Below are positions 1-7,001 of a stretch of 16,175 nt of DNA, in pieces. Position numbers and translations under genes: made by a program. Within the stretch, counting starts at the first letter, position 1. Each line of letters starts with the position of its first letter. The stretch comes from DAOUMU01 sp034409055 (GTDB taxonomy: Bacteria > Chloroflexota > Anaerolineae > 4572-78 > J111), in assembly GCA_034409055.1 (NCBI GenBank), contig DAOUMU010000062.1:1-16175 (forward strand), given 5' to 3'. A model generated the notes under the pieces. It ran no database searches, was not told the origin of the DNA, and saw nothing but the letters and a program-made list of their open reading frames with translations.

Positions 1-168
1 TAAGGGAGTTCCGAAATTTAAATCATCCCAAAACTTTCGGCGACGTGAAGCGTAAAACGTGAAACGTGAGGGTTTATGGCGTAAAAACATCACGTTTCAC
101 GCTTCACGTTTCACGGAGTTGGGACAATTACCCGTACCGGGCACAGGTATTTTTTCGGAACTGCCTTA
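1..168. repeat. 16-bp inverted repeat pair bounding an intergenic block
   Basis: Positions 1-16 and 153-168 are inverted copies with 15 of 16 bases matching (TAAGGgAGTTCCGAAA against TAAGGcAGTTCCGAAA on the other strand). The right copy contributes the TAA stop codon of the GT39-type gene. The left copy begins at the first base of the window, so its true outer edge is unknown. Inside the pair lies a separate heptamer inverted repeat at 43-116. The arrangement resembles the ends of a small non-coding mobile element, but no flanking duplication can be tested here. A long bidirectional terminator-like hairpin is the alternative. Confidence 0.6.
43..116. repeat. Inverted heptamer array (ACGTGAA type)
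   Basis: Four consecutive seven-base units run from 43 to 70 (ACGTGAA, GCGTAAA, ACGTGAA, ACGTGAG). After an 18-base spacer, four inverted units follow from 89 to 116 (ATCACGT, TTCACGC, TTCACGT, TTCACGG). Bases 43-62 pair with 90-109 at 19 of 20 positions. A further TCCCAA/TTGGGA pair at 26-31 and 119-124 extends the symmetry. No U-tract follows the stem on either strand, so it is not a classical terminator. It resembles the short tandemly repeated repetitive sequences of other bacteria. Confidence 0.85.
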
Positions 169-1740
169 ATGTTCTGAATAGCTTGTCAAATTCAGGCAAG
201 AGGAATAAATTATCAACTCGTCTTTTACCTCGGGTTTAGAGCCGTCCACGGCATTTGGCAAGCGTTTGATCTCAGTAAAATTCTTGGTAATCCGGTTTTT
301 TATACCACTGATGTCTGATTGATAGCCATAGGCTAAGGGATCGATGTCTATAAACCAGACACACTGATGTTCATTGAGTAAAAGGTCAAGCTTATCGAAA
401 GAATCGACCCCAACGAGAGCCGATCTGCCCTTTAAATCTTTATTCTGTTCATAATACCATCTAAGACCCTTTTTGTGATCTGCGTTAAAAGGGGGAACTG
501 CAATTGCATCGCCGGGAAGTACGTGTTGAGCCAAAAAATTAACTGCCGTGCGGTAGTTAGCTATTTGGTCCAGGTAATAAGTCTGGATGGCCGTTTGAGT
601 CAGGGGGATAAATACAGCAATTGTCAGGGCCACAGATAACCCGGTTGCCCAGGCCTTTCTGGTTTTTTGCTCCTTAATACCCGTAATCTGCCCCAGTAAA
701 AAAAAGATACCCCTTGAAATAAGCCCCAGGCCAGAGGCGACAGCAAGTAGATAAAAAGGTAAAAGAAAGGTCATGTATCTGAAATAAAAAAGATGATCAG
801 GACCAACCAAAATTAAAAATTGAAGCATAGCCAGGGTGAACGAGAAAATAGTGATTAATAACACGAATGCTTCTCGACGAAAAATCCAGGTTGCTATTAA
901 CCCCAAACCAAACAGGACAAGATAAACGTAAAAAGGTAAACCCGACCTGGCCCCAAACCGGCTTAATAAAGTATAAAAAAAGTCGGCGTTTAATTCCAAA
1001 TTGAACATTCTGTTACTATGATCTTTGAAAATGATATGTCCCCATATTTTCGGATTAAGGACAATAACTATAAAGCCTACCCCTATCAGTAACAGCGCTT
1101 TTGAGGGCAGAATTGTCTTGAAATTAAAGAATGTTCTCAAGCTCTTTTGCGAGATAGTCCATCTCCAACTTAGATAAGCGTAAGTCACTTGAGCCCCAAC
1201 AATAATGAAGGCAAAGGCATGATTGTAAATATTTAAAATGCTGGTCAGGATAAAAGCAACGTACCATTTTGGTTTATTTTGGTCTAACCCTTTCCTGAGA
1301 AATAAAAGGGCCAGCAGGGAAAGCAATACCATCAGAGCATAATAACGGGCATTCCGCGAGTGGTAAATATGTAAAGGAGCAATGGCCAGAAGAAAAGCAC
1401 TAATTAAAGCCTCGTCTCTGCCGAAGAAGGCCCGGCCCACTTTATAAATTAGAGCGATGCTCAAAATGCCCATAAGCGCATGGGGCAGACGAATTATGAA
1501 GTCGTTTGTACCAAGGAAAGAAAAGAAATAGGTCATTGAATATAAGGGCGCAAGTTGCCATCTAGTAATAATGGCCCGGGGGCTTCTGCTTCGCAAGGCG
1601 GTGAGGGCTTCATCGCTCCACAAAGAATCCCCACCCAGGTCATAGAATCTGAGCGTCGTTCCCAGAAAAAGTATTCCGGCCAGTAATAAGAATAAAAATA
1701 TTGACTCGATATTAATTCTTGCACGAATGTTGGCTGGCAT
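166..1740 (-). CDS. Membrane glycosyltransferase, GT39/ArnT-like (PMT superfamily)
   Basis: A polytopic membrane protein of about 524 residues. Family members transfer a sugar from a polyprenyl-phosphate carrier to a lipid or protein on the outer face of the membrane. After the first membrane helix (about residues 14-30) comes a loop with the W-S-D-E-A signature, D43 and E44, the expected position of the catalytic acidic pair in GT39/GT83 enzymes. Many hydrophobic helices follow, then a soluble C-terminal region of roughly 100 residues. The ATG at 1740 is preferred because homologous sequence begins just before helix 1. The longer reading frame from 1809 would start at the edge of a dispersed-type repeat and has no ribosome-binding site. 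It is the last gene of the minus-strand cluster, 115 bp after the phosphatase-like gene. It looks more AT-rich than the other genes, and its stop codon lies in an inverted repeat. Acceptor and donor cannot be deduced. Confidence 0.8.
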   Translation of the reverse strand: MPANIRARINIESIFLFLLLAGILFLGTTLRFYDLGGDSLWSDEALTALRSRSPRAIITRWQLAPLYSMTYFFSFLGTNDFIIRLPHALMGILSIALIYKVGRAFFGRDEALISAFLLAIAPLHIYHSRNARYYALMVLLSLLALLFLRKGLDQNKPKWYVAFILTSILNIYNHAFAFIIVGAQVTYAYLSWRWTISQKSLRTFFNFKTILPSKALLLIGVGFIVIVLNPKIWGHIIFKDHSNRMFNLELNADFFYTLLSRFGARSGLPFYVYLVLFGLGLIATWIFRREAFVLLITIFSFTLAMLQFLILVGPDHLFYFRYMTFLLPFYLLAVASGLGLISRGIFFLLGQITGIKEQKTRKAWATGLSVALTIAVFIPLTQTAIQTYYLDQIANYRTAVNFLAQHVLPGDAIAVPPFNADHKKGLRWYYEQNKDLKGRSALVGVDSFDKLDLLLNEHQCVWFIDIDPLAYGYQSDISGIKNRITKNFTEIKRLPNAVDGSKPEVKDELIIYSSCLNLTSYSEH

Positions 1741-1810
1741 CGTTCTCTTTTGTGTTATGGCTTCGTCTATAATCAGATACCACAAAATCAAGGCAAAGTA
1801 GTCCTGCATG

Positions 1811-1838
1811 GAGATTCTTCGCTGCGCTCAGAATGACA
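1811..1838 (-). repeat. Dispersed-type repeat (reads CHSERSEES when translated)
   Basis: Read on the minus strand, this 28-base segment contains CATTCTGAGCGCAGCGAAGA. In one frame it translates to the peptide C-H-S-E-R-S-E-E-S. From general knowledge, this peptide recurs as a spurious translation in intergenic DNA of many unrelated bacterial genomes, marking a widespread non-coding repeat. It lies in the 115-bp gap between the phosphatase-like gene and the GT39 gene, and argues against the longer start of the latter. Only one copy is in the window, so its repetitive nature is recalled, not seen. Confidence 0.55.
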
Positions 1839-1855
1839 TGGTATAGAGCAAATGT

Positions 1856-3394
1856 TCAACACAGGACTGGGATAGGTTTGCCTTGGAAATCTTGGCCTGG
1901 TTCGGCTCCAAGCCATTGGAAAACTGTCGGCACCAGATCTATCGTCCGGTGTTCCTCTGCCCGCGTTGCGGGCGTAATCCCGTCTCCCACTGCCACAAAC
2001 CATCCTTTCTCCTGATGGTTTCCGGAACGACCTGATGGGAGCTTACCACCAGTATCCCAGCGAATTTCTCCGTACTTCTCCGAATGAATTCCGGGAGACT
2101 GAATCGCGGAAATGTCACGCCAGGTAATAACCAAATCTGGTAGCACTTCACGATAAGGGGCCTCGCGTGGGGCTAAATCGTCCATACGATAAACCTTATC
2201 AACAATCGGCTTCCCCGTTTCGATATCGTGGAAGCTGCGAAATGCTGCTTCAAGCTCTCGACAAACCGTTTCGTATTCCAGGCCGGGTTCTACAATACCC
2301 TCAGGTTCGCGACCTTTGACATTAATTCGGAAATAGCCAGCATGATCCATAGGCAACGGGAAATATCGAGTGGTATTCCAATCAAACATACCGGCCGACC
2401 AGAGGCTTACCAAACGGTTGAGCACTGGCTGGGGCAAACGTGTCGTAATTTGACGGGCCAACTGCCAGGGAATCACTTGTTTTAGGCTGTAGAGAAGTCC
2501 TGTTTTGGCCGGGACATCTTGGTTTGCTTGCTGAATTTTGGATAAAATTTCCGGGCAGCGGTCCGACCAGCCTCGATTCGGGCCCATCCCATGCACGGCG
2601 AACACTAAAACTTTGGCCTCAGCAGGCGTTTTCTTTATTAATCGGGCCACGGCACGGTCACAGGCCTGATAAATATCTACCAAAGCCTGCTCCAGAATTT
2701 GTAGAGTCTCCGGGGAAAGTCCTGTTTGATCAATCTGGGAAAGGTCCCACAGGTAGTGACCACCCCGGTGTGTTGCGCCTAACACAACAAAAAATAGATC
2801 CCACGCTTCACGGACCAGCAGGGATTCGCTAAGCCTGGTCATCTGCTCGGTCGCCTGAAGTAAAGCCTCTTTGAGGTTTAGCAATGTTTTCGCGTTCTGG
2901 GGGCCAAATAATTCGGCCGGCATCATGGCAGAACCAAATTCTTTTTCGAGCTGTGGCCAAAGCTCAGATGGCCAGGCCCCCTTGACAATCAGGTCATGGG
3001 TGCCCCAGCCGGCTAACTGAATGCCATTCATCAACTTTGGCCTGCTCACGGTCATAGGCACGTCAACGATGGCCATCCGGTAAGCTTCTTGGTCAAGGAT
3101 TTCCCAAAAAGGTTTTGCCGGCAGCCACTGGTCATTGACCACCTCACAACGCATCGTTTCATGACGCCACAATTTGTTATGGTAAACGCCGTGCCAGGGC
3201 ACGTCTTGAGCCGTATAAAAGGTAGGCCATACACCCCCCGCAAAAATCGTGGCCTTGGCCTCCAGTGAGCCAAAGCATCCCCGTTCTCTGAGTGATTGTA
3301 AGGTTGGGAGTTTGCCTTCCGCACAAAGCCTTTCAATCAGAGTCACTTCTGCAGCATCTAAACCGATCATCAAAACAGGCGTCTTTTTTTTCAT
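1856..3394 (-). CDS. Alkaline-phosphatase-superfamily phosphodiesterase/phosphatase-like protein
   Basis: A protein of 512 residues with no signal peptide or membrane segment, hence probably cytoplasmic. It follows the type I phosphodiesterase/nucleotide pyrophosphatase pattern: an N-terminal strand with metal ligand D13 (GLDAAE), a likely nucleophile T58 in W-P-T-F-Y-T, a T-H-R-G-G-H segment (208-213), a V-H-G motif (H268), a late G-N-H (H460), and the usual C-terminal DLVPT plus dGkP ending. Two positions that normally carry aspartate ligands are changed: H209 in the THRGGH segment and V267 before H268. This may mark a divergent subfamily or altered metal binding. The ATG at 3394 overlaps the oxidoreductase stop as ATGA and has GGGAGAGAG about 7 bases upstream, so the two genes are probably translationally coupled. 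A longer start at 3460 would overlap its neighbour by 70 bp. The substrate is unknown; the context suggests a glycan or a phosphorylated carrier. Confidence 0.75.
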   Translation of the reverse strand: MKKKTPVLMIGLDAAEVTLIERLCAEGKLPTLQSLRERGCFGSLEAKATIFAGGVWPTFYTAQDVPWHGVYHNKLWRHETMRCEVVNDQWLPAKPFWEILDQEAYRMAIVDVPMTVSRPKLMNGIQLAGWGTHDLIVKGAWPSELWPQLEKEFGSAMMPAELFGPQNAKTLLNLKEALLQATEQMTRLSESLLVREAWDLFFVVLGATHRGGHYLWDLSQIDQTGLSPETLQILEQALVDIYQACDRAVARLIKKTPAEAKVLVFAVHGMGPNRGWSDRCPEILSKIQQANQDVPAKTGLLYSLKQVIPWQLARQITTRLPQPVLNRLVSLWSAGMFDWNTTRYFPLPMDHAGYFRINVKGREPEGIVEPGLEYETVCRELEAAFRSFHDIETGKPIVDKVYRMDDLAPREAPYREVLPDLVITWRDISAIQSPGIHSEKYGEIRWDTGGKLPSGRSGNHQEKGWFVAVGDGITPATRAEEHRTIDLVPTVFQWLGAEPGQDFQGKPIPVLC

Positions 3395-4476
3395 AAGGTG
3401 CTCTCTCCCGCTAAAACTAATGATTTCCAATCTCCACCCGCCTGGAGACTGTCCCGACAAGCCTGTATGGCCTGAAGAGAATGAAGACCACTGCGGGCGT
3501 CGGCTCCCGGAAAAGTCTCCTGCTCATTTCGTACGGCTGCGGCAAAAGCGTTAAACTGCTTTTGAAAACTTTCCAGGGTCACGTTAGGTTTTTGAGTTAA
3601 TTTGTGAAAAATCAAATGGGCCGTTGTTTTCAGCCGGCCATAAGCGCCAATCCAGCTTTCGGGCAGCCAGCCGGTTTCCAAAACACCACTCGGATAAGCC
3701 ACTAAAACCCGATCTTTTAACTCAATTTCTAAATTTTCAGAATAACGGGGACCATGGGCCGCCACACAATTTGCCACCAAATCATTTTTAAATTTCAGGT
3801 CATATTTTACGCCTTCTAAACCGGCCTCTTTGTTCGCTAAATACGCTGCTTTCACTTCTGTTACAGGTTGGTCTAGAAGCCAGGCCAGTAAGTCCAATTG
3901 ATGCGAAGCCACGTCGTCTAAAACGCCGCCACCTGCGGCCTCTTGCCCCATATAAGGGGTGACCGATTGCCAATTTTGCGAGTCAAGAATAAGGTCAAAG
4001 CGTATCGCTTGAATGCTGTCTTTCGGAATTACCGCCAATTTCTCTTTTAAGTTCAAATAAGGAGCTCTAAACCGGCGATTGAAGCCTACCCAAAGTGGCT
4101 TCTGAGCCCGACGTGATGTCTCCAGCATCAAAGACGCTTCCGAAACGGTCAAGGCCATCGGTTTTTCCACCAGCACGGGCAGGCCCTTTTCCAGAACCTG
4201 AAGGGCTAACTGGCAATGGGTTGCCGGTGGGGTGGTAATGAGAACCGCGTCTAAAGCAGGCGCTTCAAGAAAAGATGGGAGAGACTCAAATACGGCCACC
4301 TCTTGGAAAATCTCTTGTATCCACTCACGGCGTTGCTTTAATGGTTCACAAACCGCACCTAATTTCCAATTAGGACTCTGCTTAAGCGCGGGCAGGTGGT
4401 AACGTTCAAATACCCGCCCACAGCCTACAACTCCCAATTTAAGCCGCTGGTCAGACCTTTTCGGGTTATAATTCAT
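3391..4476 (-). CDS. Gfo/Idh/MocA-family NAD(P)-dependent sugar oxidoreductase
   Basis: 361 residues, close to the usual family length. An N-terminal Rossmann fold carries G-V-V-G-C-G-R (15-21). The family hallmark E104-K105-P106 follows, then GGG (182-184) and the catalytic D188-x-x-x-H192 with D195. Enzymes of this family oxidise or reduce sugars, often nucleotide sugars or cyclitols, with a nicotinamide cofactor. Within a glycan cluster it plausibly makes a modified sugar precursor, such as a keto- or deoxy-sugar, in the cytoplasm. The start is supported by GGAG nine bases upstream. The gene begins 19 bp after the GT2 gene and ends in a 4-bp overlap with the phosphatase-like gene. The third residue of the usual GxGxxG/A motif is replaced (G-C-G-R-V-F), which is tolerated in the family. 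The substrate cannot be assigned. Confidence 0.9.
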   Translation of the reverse strand: MNYNPKRSDQRLKLGVVGCGRVFERYHLPALKQSPNWKLGAVCEPLKQRREWIQEIFQEVAVFESLPSFLEAPALDAVLITTPPATHCQLALQVLEKGLPVLVEKPMALTVSEASLMLETSRRAQKPLWVGFNRRFRAPYLNLKEKLAVIPKDSIQAIRFDLILDSQNWQSVTPYMGQEAAGGGVLDDVASHQLDLLAWLLDQPVTEVKAAYLANKEAGLEGVKYDLKFKNDLVANCVAAHGPRYSENLEIELKDRVLVAYPSGVLETGWLPESWIGAYGRLKTTAHLIFHKLTQKPNVTLESFQKQFNAFAAAVRNEQETFPGADARSGLHSLQAIQACRDSLQAGGDWKSLVLAGESTL

Positions 4477-4495
4477 GGGTGTTTCTCCAGTTGAC

Positions 4496-5572
4496 TCAAA
4501 TAAACCTTTGGACCAGTTTCCAGTAGGTGGCCGTAAGACGATCTAAAAATTTCTTTGCCTGCCGTTCCAGAGGGCTTTTTGTCAAGTCTTTGGTGAAGGG
4601 GATCGGGCCATTTCGAAGAATTTCCCGGTCCGGCGTTTTTCTGGCTTTCTGGATAACCCGGCGCTTTTGGAGGACTGGCCCGACGTGCAGAACCATCCAG
4701 CCAGCAGCTTTGATCCACTGGCCAACCCACCCCTTCTTAATCACGCCAGCAAACTGAAAAAGCTCATACATAAGAAAAACGGGCGATAAAAGCAGTAACG
4801 TCTTAAAGGCGTAATTCTTAACAATGATTTGCCACCTGTTTCGGATGAGACAGAAGACCCGTTTGTTTGAGTAGGAACCGCCCTGGCGTAACGAGAGGCC
4901 GGCTGTGCCTTCCCGATGATAAGTACAGGCAGACGGCACCGCCAAAATCTCATGGCCCAACGTTCGAGTTCTCAGGCCAAAGTCGTGGTCCTCATAATTA
5001 AAGAAAAACGTATCATCAAAAGGGGCACTGGTGCCCCATCGACTACGATCCACAAGAAAGCAAGCGGTGACTATGGAGCCGATTTTTCTGGTCTCATCTG
5101 TCGTCGTTTCTAAAGGCTGGTTTACGTTGTGAAGTGTCATCAACCCCAGAAAATGGCTATCCGCTCCGTCATATTGGATAGTATTTTTGCTGTGGGCATA
5201 AAGCACGCGGGGCATAGCAACGGCCGCCCCCGGATTGTTATTCAGCGCCTTTATGAGCCGGTCGGGACAAGTGGGGGTTAAACTGACATCATTATCGATG
5301 AAAAGAATCCAATCCCCAGCGGCTGCCTTGTATCCAACATTTCTTGCCGCCGCTGGCCCAAAATTTTTATCGAGTTGAAGCACTTTCACCCCCGGAAATC
5401 GCTCCCTGACGATTTCCAGGCTTCTGTCCTCCGAAGCATTGTCAATTAAAAGAATCTCGCTAAATTTGTCCTTTTGAGCAAAAACAGCCCCTAGCGATTC
5501 TTTAAGATACCGTTCCCCATTATAGTTTACCATACATAGGGAAAGATGGGGTGACGATTTTTTATCCTTCAT
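4496..5572 (-). CDS. Glycosyltransferase family 2 (WbbL/rhamnosyltransferase-like)
   Basis: 358 residues with a GT-A fold at the N-terminus: V-N-Y-N-G (15-19), D-N-A-S-E-D (44-49) for nucleotide binding, N-F-G-P-A-A-A-R-N-V-G (70-80) and the metal-binding D93-N-D95. The later H-R-E-G-T-A segment corresponds to the acceptor side. A hydrophobic stretch (about 255-280) may anchor it to the membrane. It should add a sugar from a nucleotide-sugar donor to a growing lipid-linked glycan at the cytoplasmic face. No Shine-Dalgarno sequence is visible before the ATG (upstream is TTTATAACCT). A good promoter-like sequence lies 16-44 bp upstream, implying a very short leader. The next start candidate, M14, would delete the first strand of the fold. 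It is the first gene after a 91-bp gap that also holds a heptamer hairpin. Confidence 0.88.
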   Translation of the reverse strand: MKDKKSSPHLSLCMVNYNGERYLKESLGAVFAQKDKFSEILLIDNASEDRSLEIVRERFPGVKVLQLDKNFGPAAARNVGYKAAAGDWILFIDNDVSLTPTCPDRLIKALNNNPGAAVAMPRVLYAHSKNTIQYDGADSHFLGLMTLHNVNQPLETTTDETRKIGSIVTACFLVDRSRWGTSAPFDDTFFFNYEDHDFGLRTRTLGHEILAVPSACTYHREGTAGLSLRQGGSYSNKRVFCLIRNRWQIIVKNYAFKTLLLLSPVFLMYELFQFAGVIKKGWVGQWIKAAGWMVLHVGPVLQKRRVIQKARKTPDREILRNGPIPFTKDLTKSPLERQAKKFLDRLTATYWKLVQRFI

Positions 5573-5587
5573 AGGTTATAAACAGTA

Positions 5588-5616
5588 AATGTAACTATTC
5601 AGCTATACCCTGTCAA
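5588..5616 (-). promoter_or_regulatory. Candidate internal sigma70-type promoter for the GT2 gene
   Basis: On the minus strand a perfect TTGACA (5616-5611) is followed after 17 bases by TACATT (5593-5588), which matches four of six bases of TATAAT. Initiation would fall around 5581-5580, leaving a leader of only about ten bases before the ATG at 5572. The site lies immediately downstream of the heptamer hairpin at 5621-5663. Confidence 0.4.
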
Positions 5617-5620
5617 AAAG

Positions 5621-5663
5621 TGGAGATTGGTAATTTTGCCTGATCTCCAATCTCCAATCCCCA
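5621..5663. repeat. Inverted heptamer array (ATCTCCA type)
   Basis: On the right are three consecutive heptamers, ATCTCCA (5643-5649), ATCTCCA (5650-5656) and ATCCCCA (5657-5663), ending exactly before the stop codon of the GT4 gene. On the left, TGGAGATTGG (5621-5630) pairs perfectly with CCAATCTCCA (5647-5656) across a 16-base loop. On the minus strand this hairpin would be the first thing transcribed after the GT4 stop codon. Confidence 0.75.
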
Positions 5664-6977
5664 TTATCGTATAATCGTCTCCTTGGCCAGCCTGGGCAGC
5701 GTTTGTGACGGGGGCCTGGTAACAAAAAAGTGATTAAAAACCCGCTTGGTCAAATCATAGAGAGGCTGGGCCTGGGGGTAGATGGCTGGCGGCAGGGGTC
5801 TAGGTTGCCTGGCCCGGCAAACCGGTTCGTAAACCTCTTCCGTCTTTTTGGCCATAATTTCCCAGGTATATTTGGCCTTGACCTGCTTTTTAGCATTCGC
5901 GCCAAGCTGCTGGAGTAACCCTGGCTCCGCCAACAACCGGCCAATGGCCTGGGCAAAGGCCCTGGTGTTACCGTTCTCAACCACCAGACCTGTTTCATTG
6001 TGTTTGATGGCTTTGGCCGAACCGGCAAAAGAAACAATTGCTTTCCCGGCGGCCATATAATTCAGCAGTTTGAGGGGGATACCGTCGCAATCCACCCGTG
6101 GATTTAAGGCAATATCCGCCCTGGCAAAATGGCCGGGCAGGCTTTGGAAATCGGAAGGGACGATATCAATCTGGGCCCGGATGCCAAGTTTTTTGGCCAG
6201 CGGCTCGTAGGCATCAAAGGGGGAGTTGGATACAATACGCAGGTCAACATCCGGCCGCCGGTTTAAAACCTCACGTAAAGCTTGCAGCATAAGCTCAATT
6301 CCCTGGTAAGCGGCCAGATTACCGGTAAAGAGTAAGGTCTTTCCCTCTGTTTGGCGCGGTGGCTGGGCTTCAGGGTTGAGATCAAAATGGTCATATTCAA
6401 CGCCATTGGTGATGGTGGTGATTTTCTCCGGGGCCAGGCCGGCCTCTTGAATAAGTTTTTGCTCTATATCCTCTGTAACCGAGATGGTGTAATCGGCCAG
6501 TTTTGGCAATTGCCGGTCGAGATAATGTCCCGCCCATTGCTTTATCTTCTTGGATAAGCCCAATCCGTAAAAGGGCAGTTCTGATTGAAGCATGGTATGG
6601 GCGTCGTAGATAACCGGATGATTGGTCAATTTTTGCACAGCAGCGGCAACCAGAAGCCCTTCGTAGTGATGGGCGTGAATCACATCAATCCGATGTTTTT
6701 GTAAAACTCTCAGCAGCTTAAGGGCCAAAAGCGAGTCTACGAGCAGCAGCTTTTGATAGGTCGGGCCTGGCGAACACTTTTGATAGGTTTTTATCTCCGG
6801 TATCCGGTGGATTTTGAAGGGAACTGGGCCGGTATTCTGGCCCAGATGATAAGTTACCACGTGGACTTTATGTCCCCGGTGAGCGAGCGCTTCGGCTATC
6901 CTAAAAATCCTGATGGGTGTTCCCCTTGGATACGGAAAAGGACAGGCGGCCACGATAGCAATCTTTAAGCTGTTCAT
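5664..6977 (-). CDS. Glycosyltransferase family 4 (GT-B fold)
   Basis: 437 residues. The N-terminal GT-B half has A-C-P-F-P-Y-P-R-G-T-P, the usual acceptor-side glycine-rich loop, followed by I-D-V-I-H-A-H-H-Y-E-G. The C-terminal half includes T-G-N-L-A-A-Y-Q-G and the donor-binding segment starting at D298 (D-G-I-P-L-K-L-L-N). Retaining GT4 enzymes add hexoses from nucleotide-sugar donors to lipid-linked or glycan acceptors in the cytoplasm. In the normal E-x7-E motif both glutamates are replaced here, by D298 and N306. The surrounding YMAAGKAIV is typical, so the fold is not in doubt. The ATG at 6977 has AGGAG about ten bases upstream. It starts 24 bp after the flippase gene, consistent with one transcript. 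Donor and acceptor are unknown. About 45 residues beyond the GT domain form a tail of no recognised type. Confidence 0.9.
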   Translation of the reverse strand: MNSLKIAIVAACPFPYPRGTPIRIFRIAEALAHRGHKVHVVTYHLGQNTGPVPFKIHRIPEIKTYQKCSPGPTYQKLLLVDSLLALKLLRVLQKHRIDVIHAHHYEGLLVAAAVQKLTNHPVIYDAHTMLQSELPFYGLGLSKKIKQWAGHYLDRQLPKLADYTISVTEDIEQKLIQEAGLAPEKITTITNGVEYDHFDLNPEAQPPRQTEGKTLLFTGNLAAYQGIELMLQALREVLNRRPDVDLRIVSNSPFDAYEPLAKKLGIRAQIDIVPSDFQSLPGHFARADIALNPRVDCDGIPLKLLNYMAAGKAIVSFAGSAKAIKHNETGLVVENGNTRAFAQAIGRLLAEPGLLQQLGANAKKQVKAKYTWEIMAKKTEEVYEPVCRARQPRPLPPAIYPQAQPLYDLTKRVFNHFFVTRPPSQTLPRLAKETIIR

Positions 6978-7001
6978 AATTTACTCTCCTCTTCAGACCT
7001 T

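Noticed and set aside
3427..3437. An 11-base match (GTGGAGATTGG on the minus strand) between the end of the oxidoreductase gene and the hairpin at 5620-5630.
   Set aside because: Here it is part of an ordinary family C-terminus (G-G-D-W) with no tandem heptamers, so a chance match is likelier than a repeat copy.
3395..3460. A 22-residue N-terminal extension of the phosphatase-like protein.
   Set aside because: It would overlap the oxidoreductase by 70 bp. The ATGA junction at 3394 with a good ribosome-binding site places the first strand correctly.
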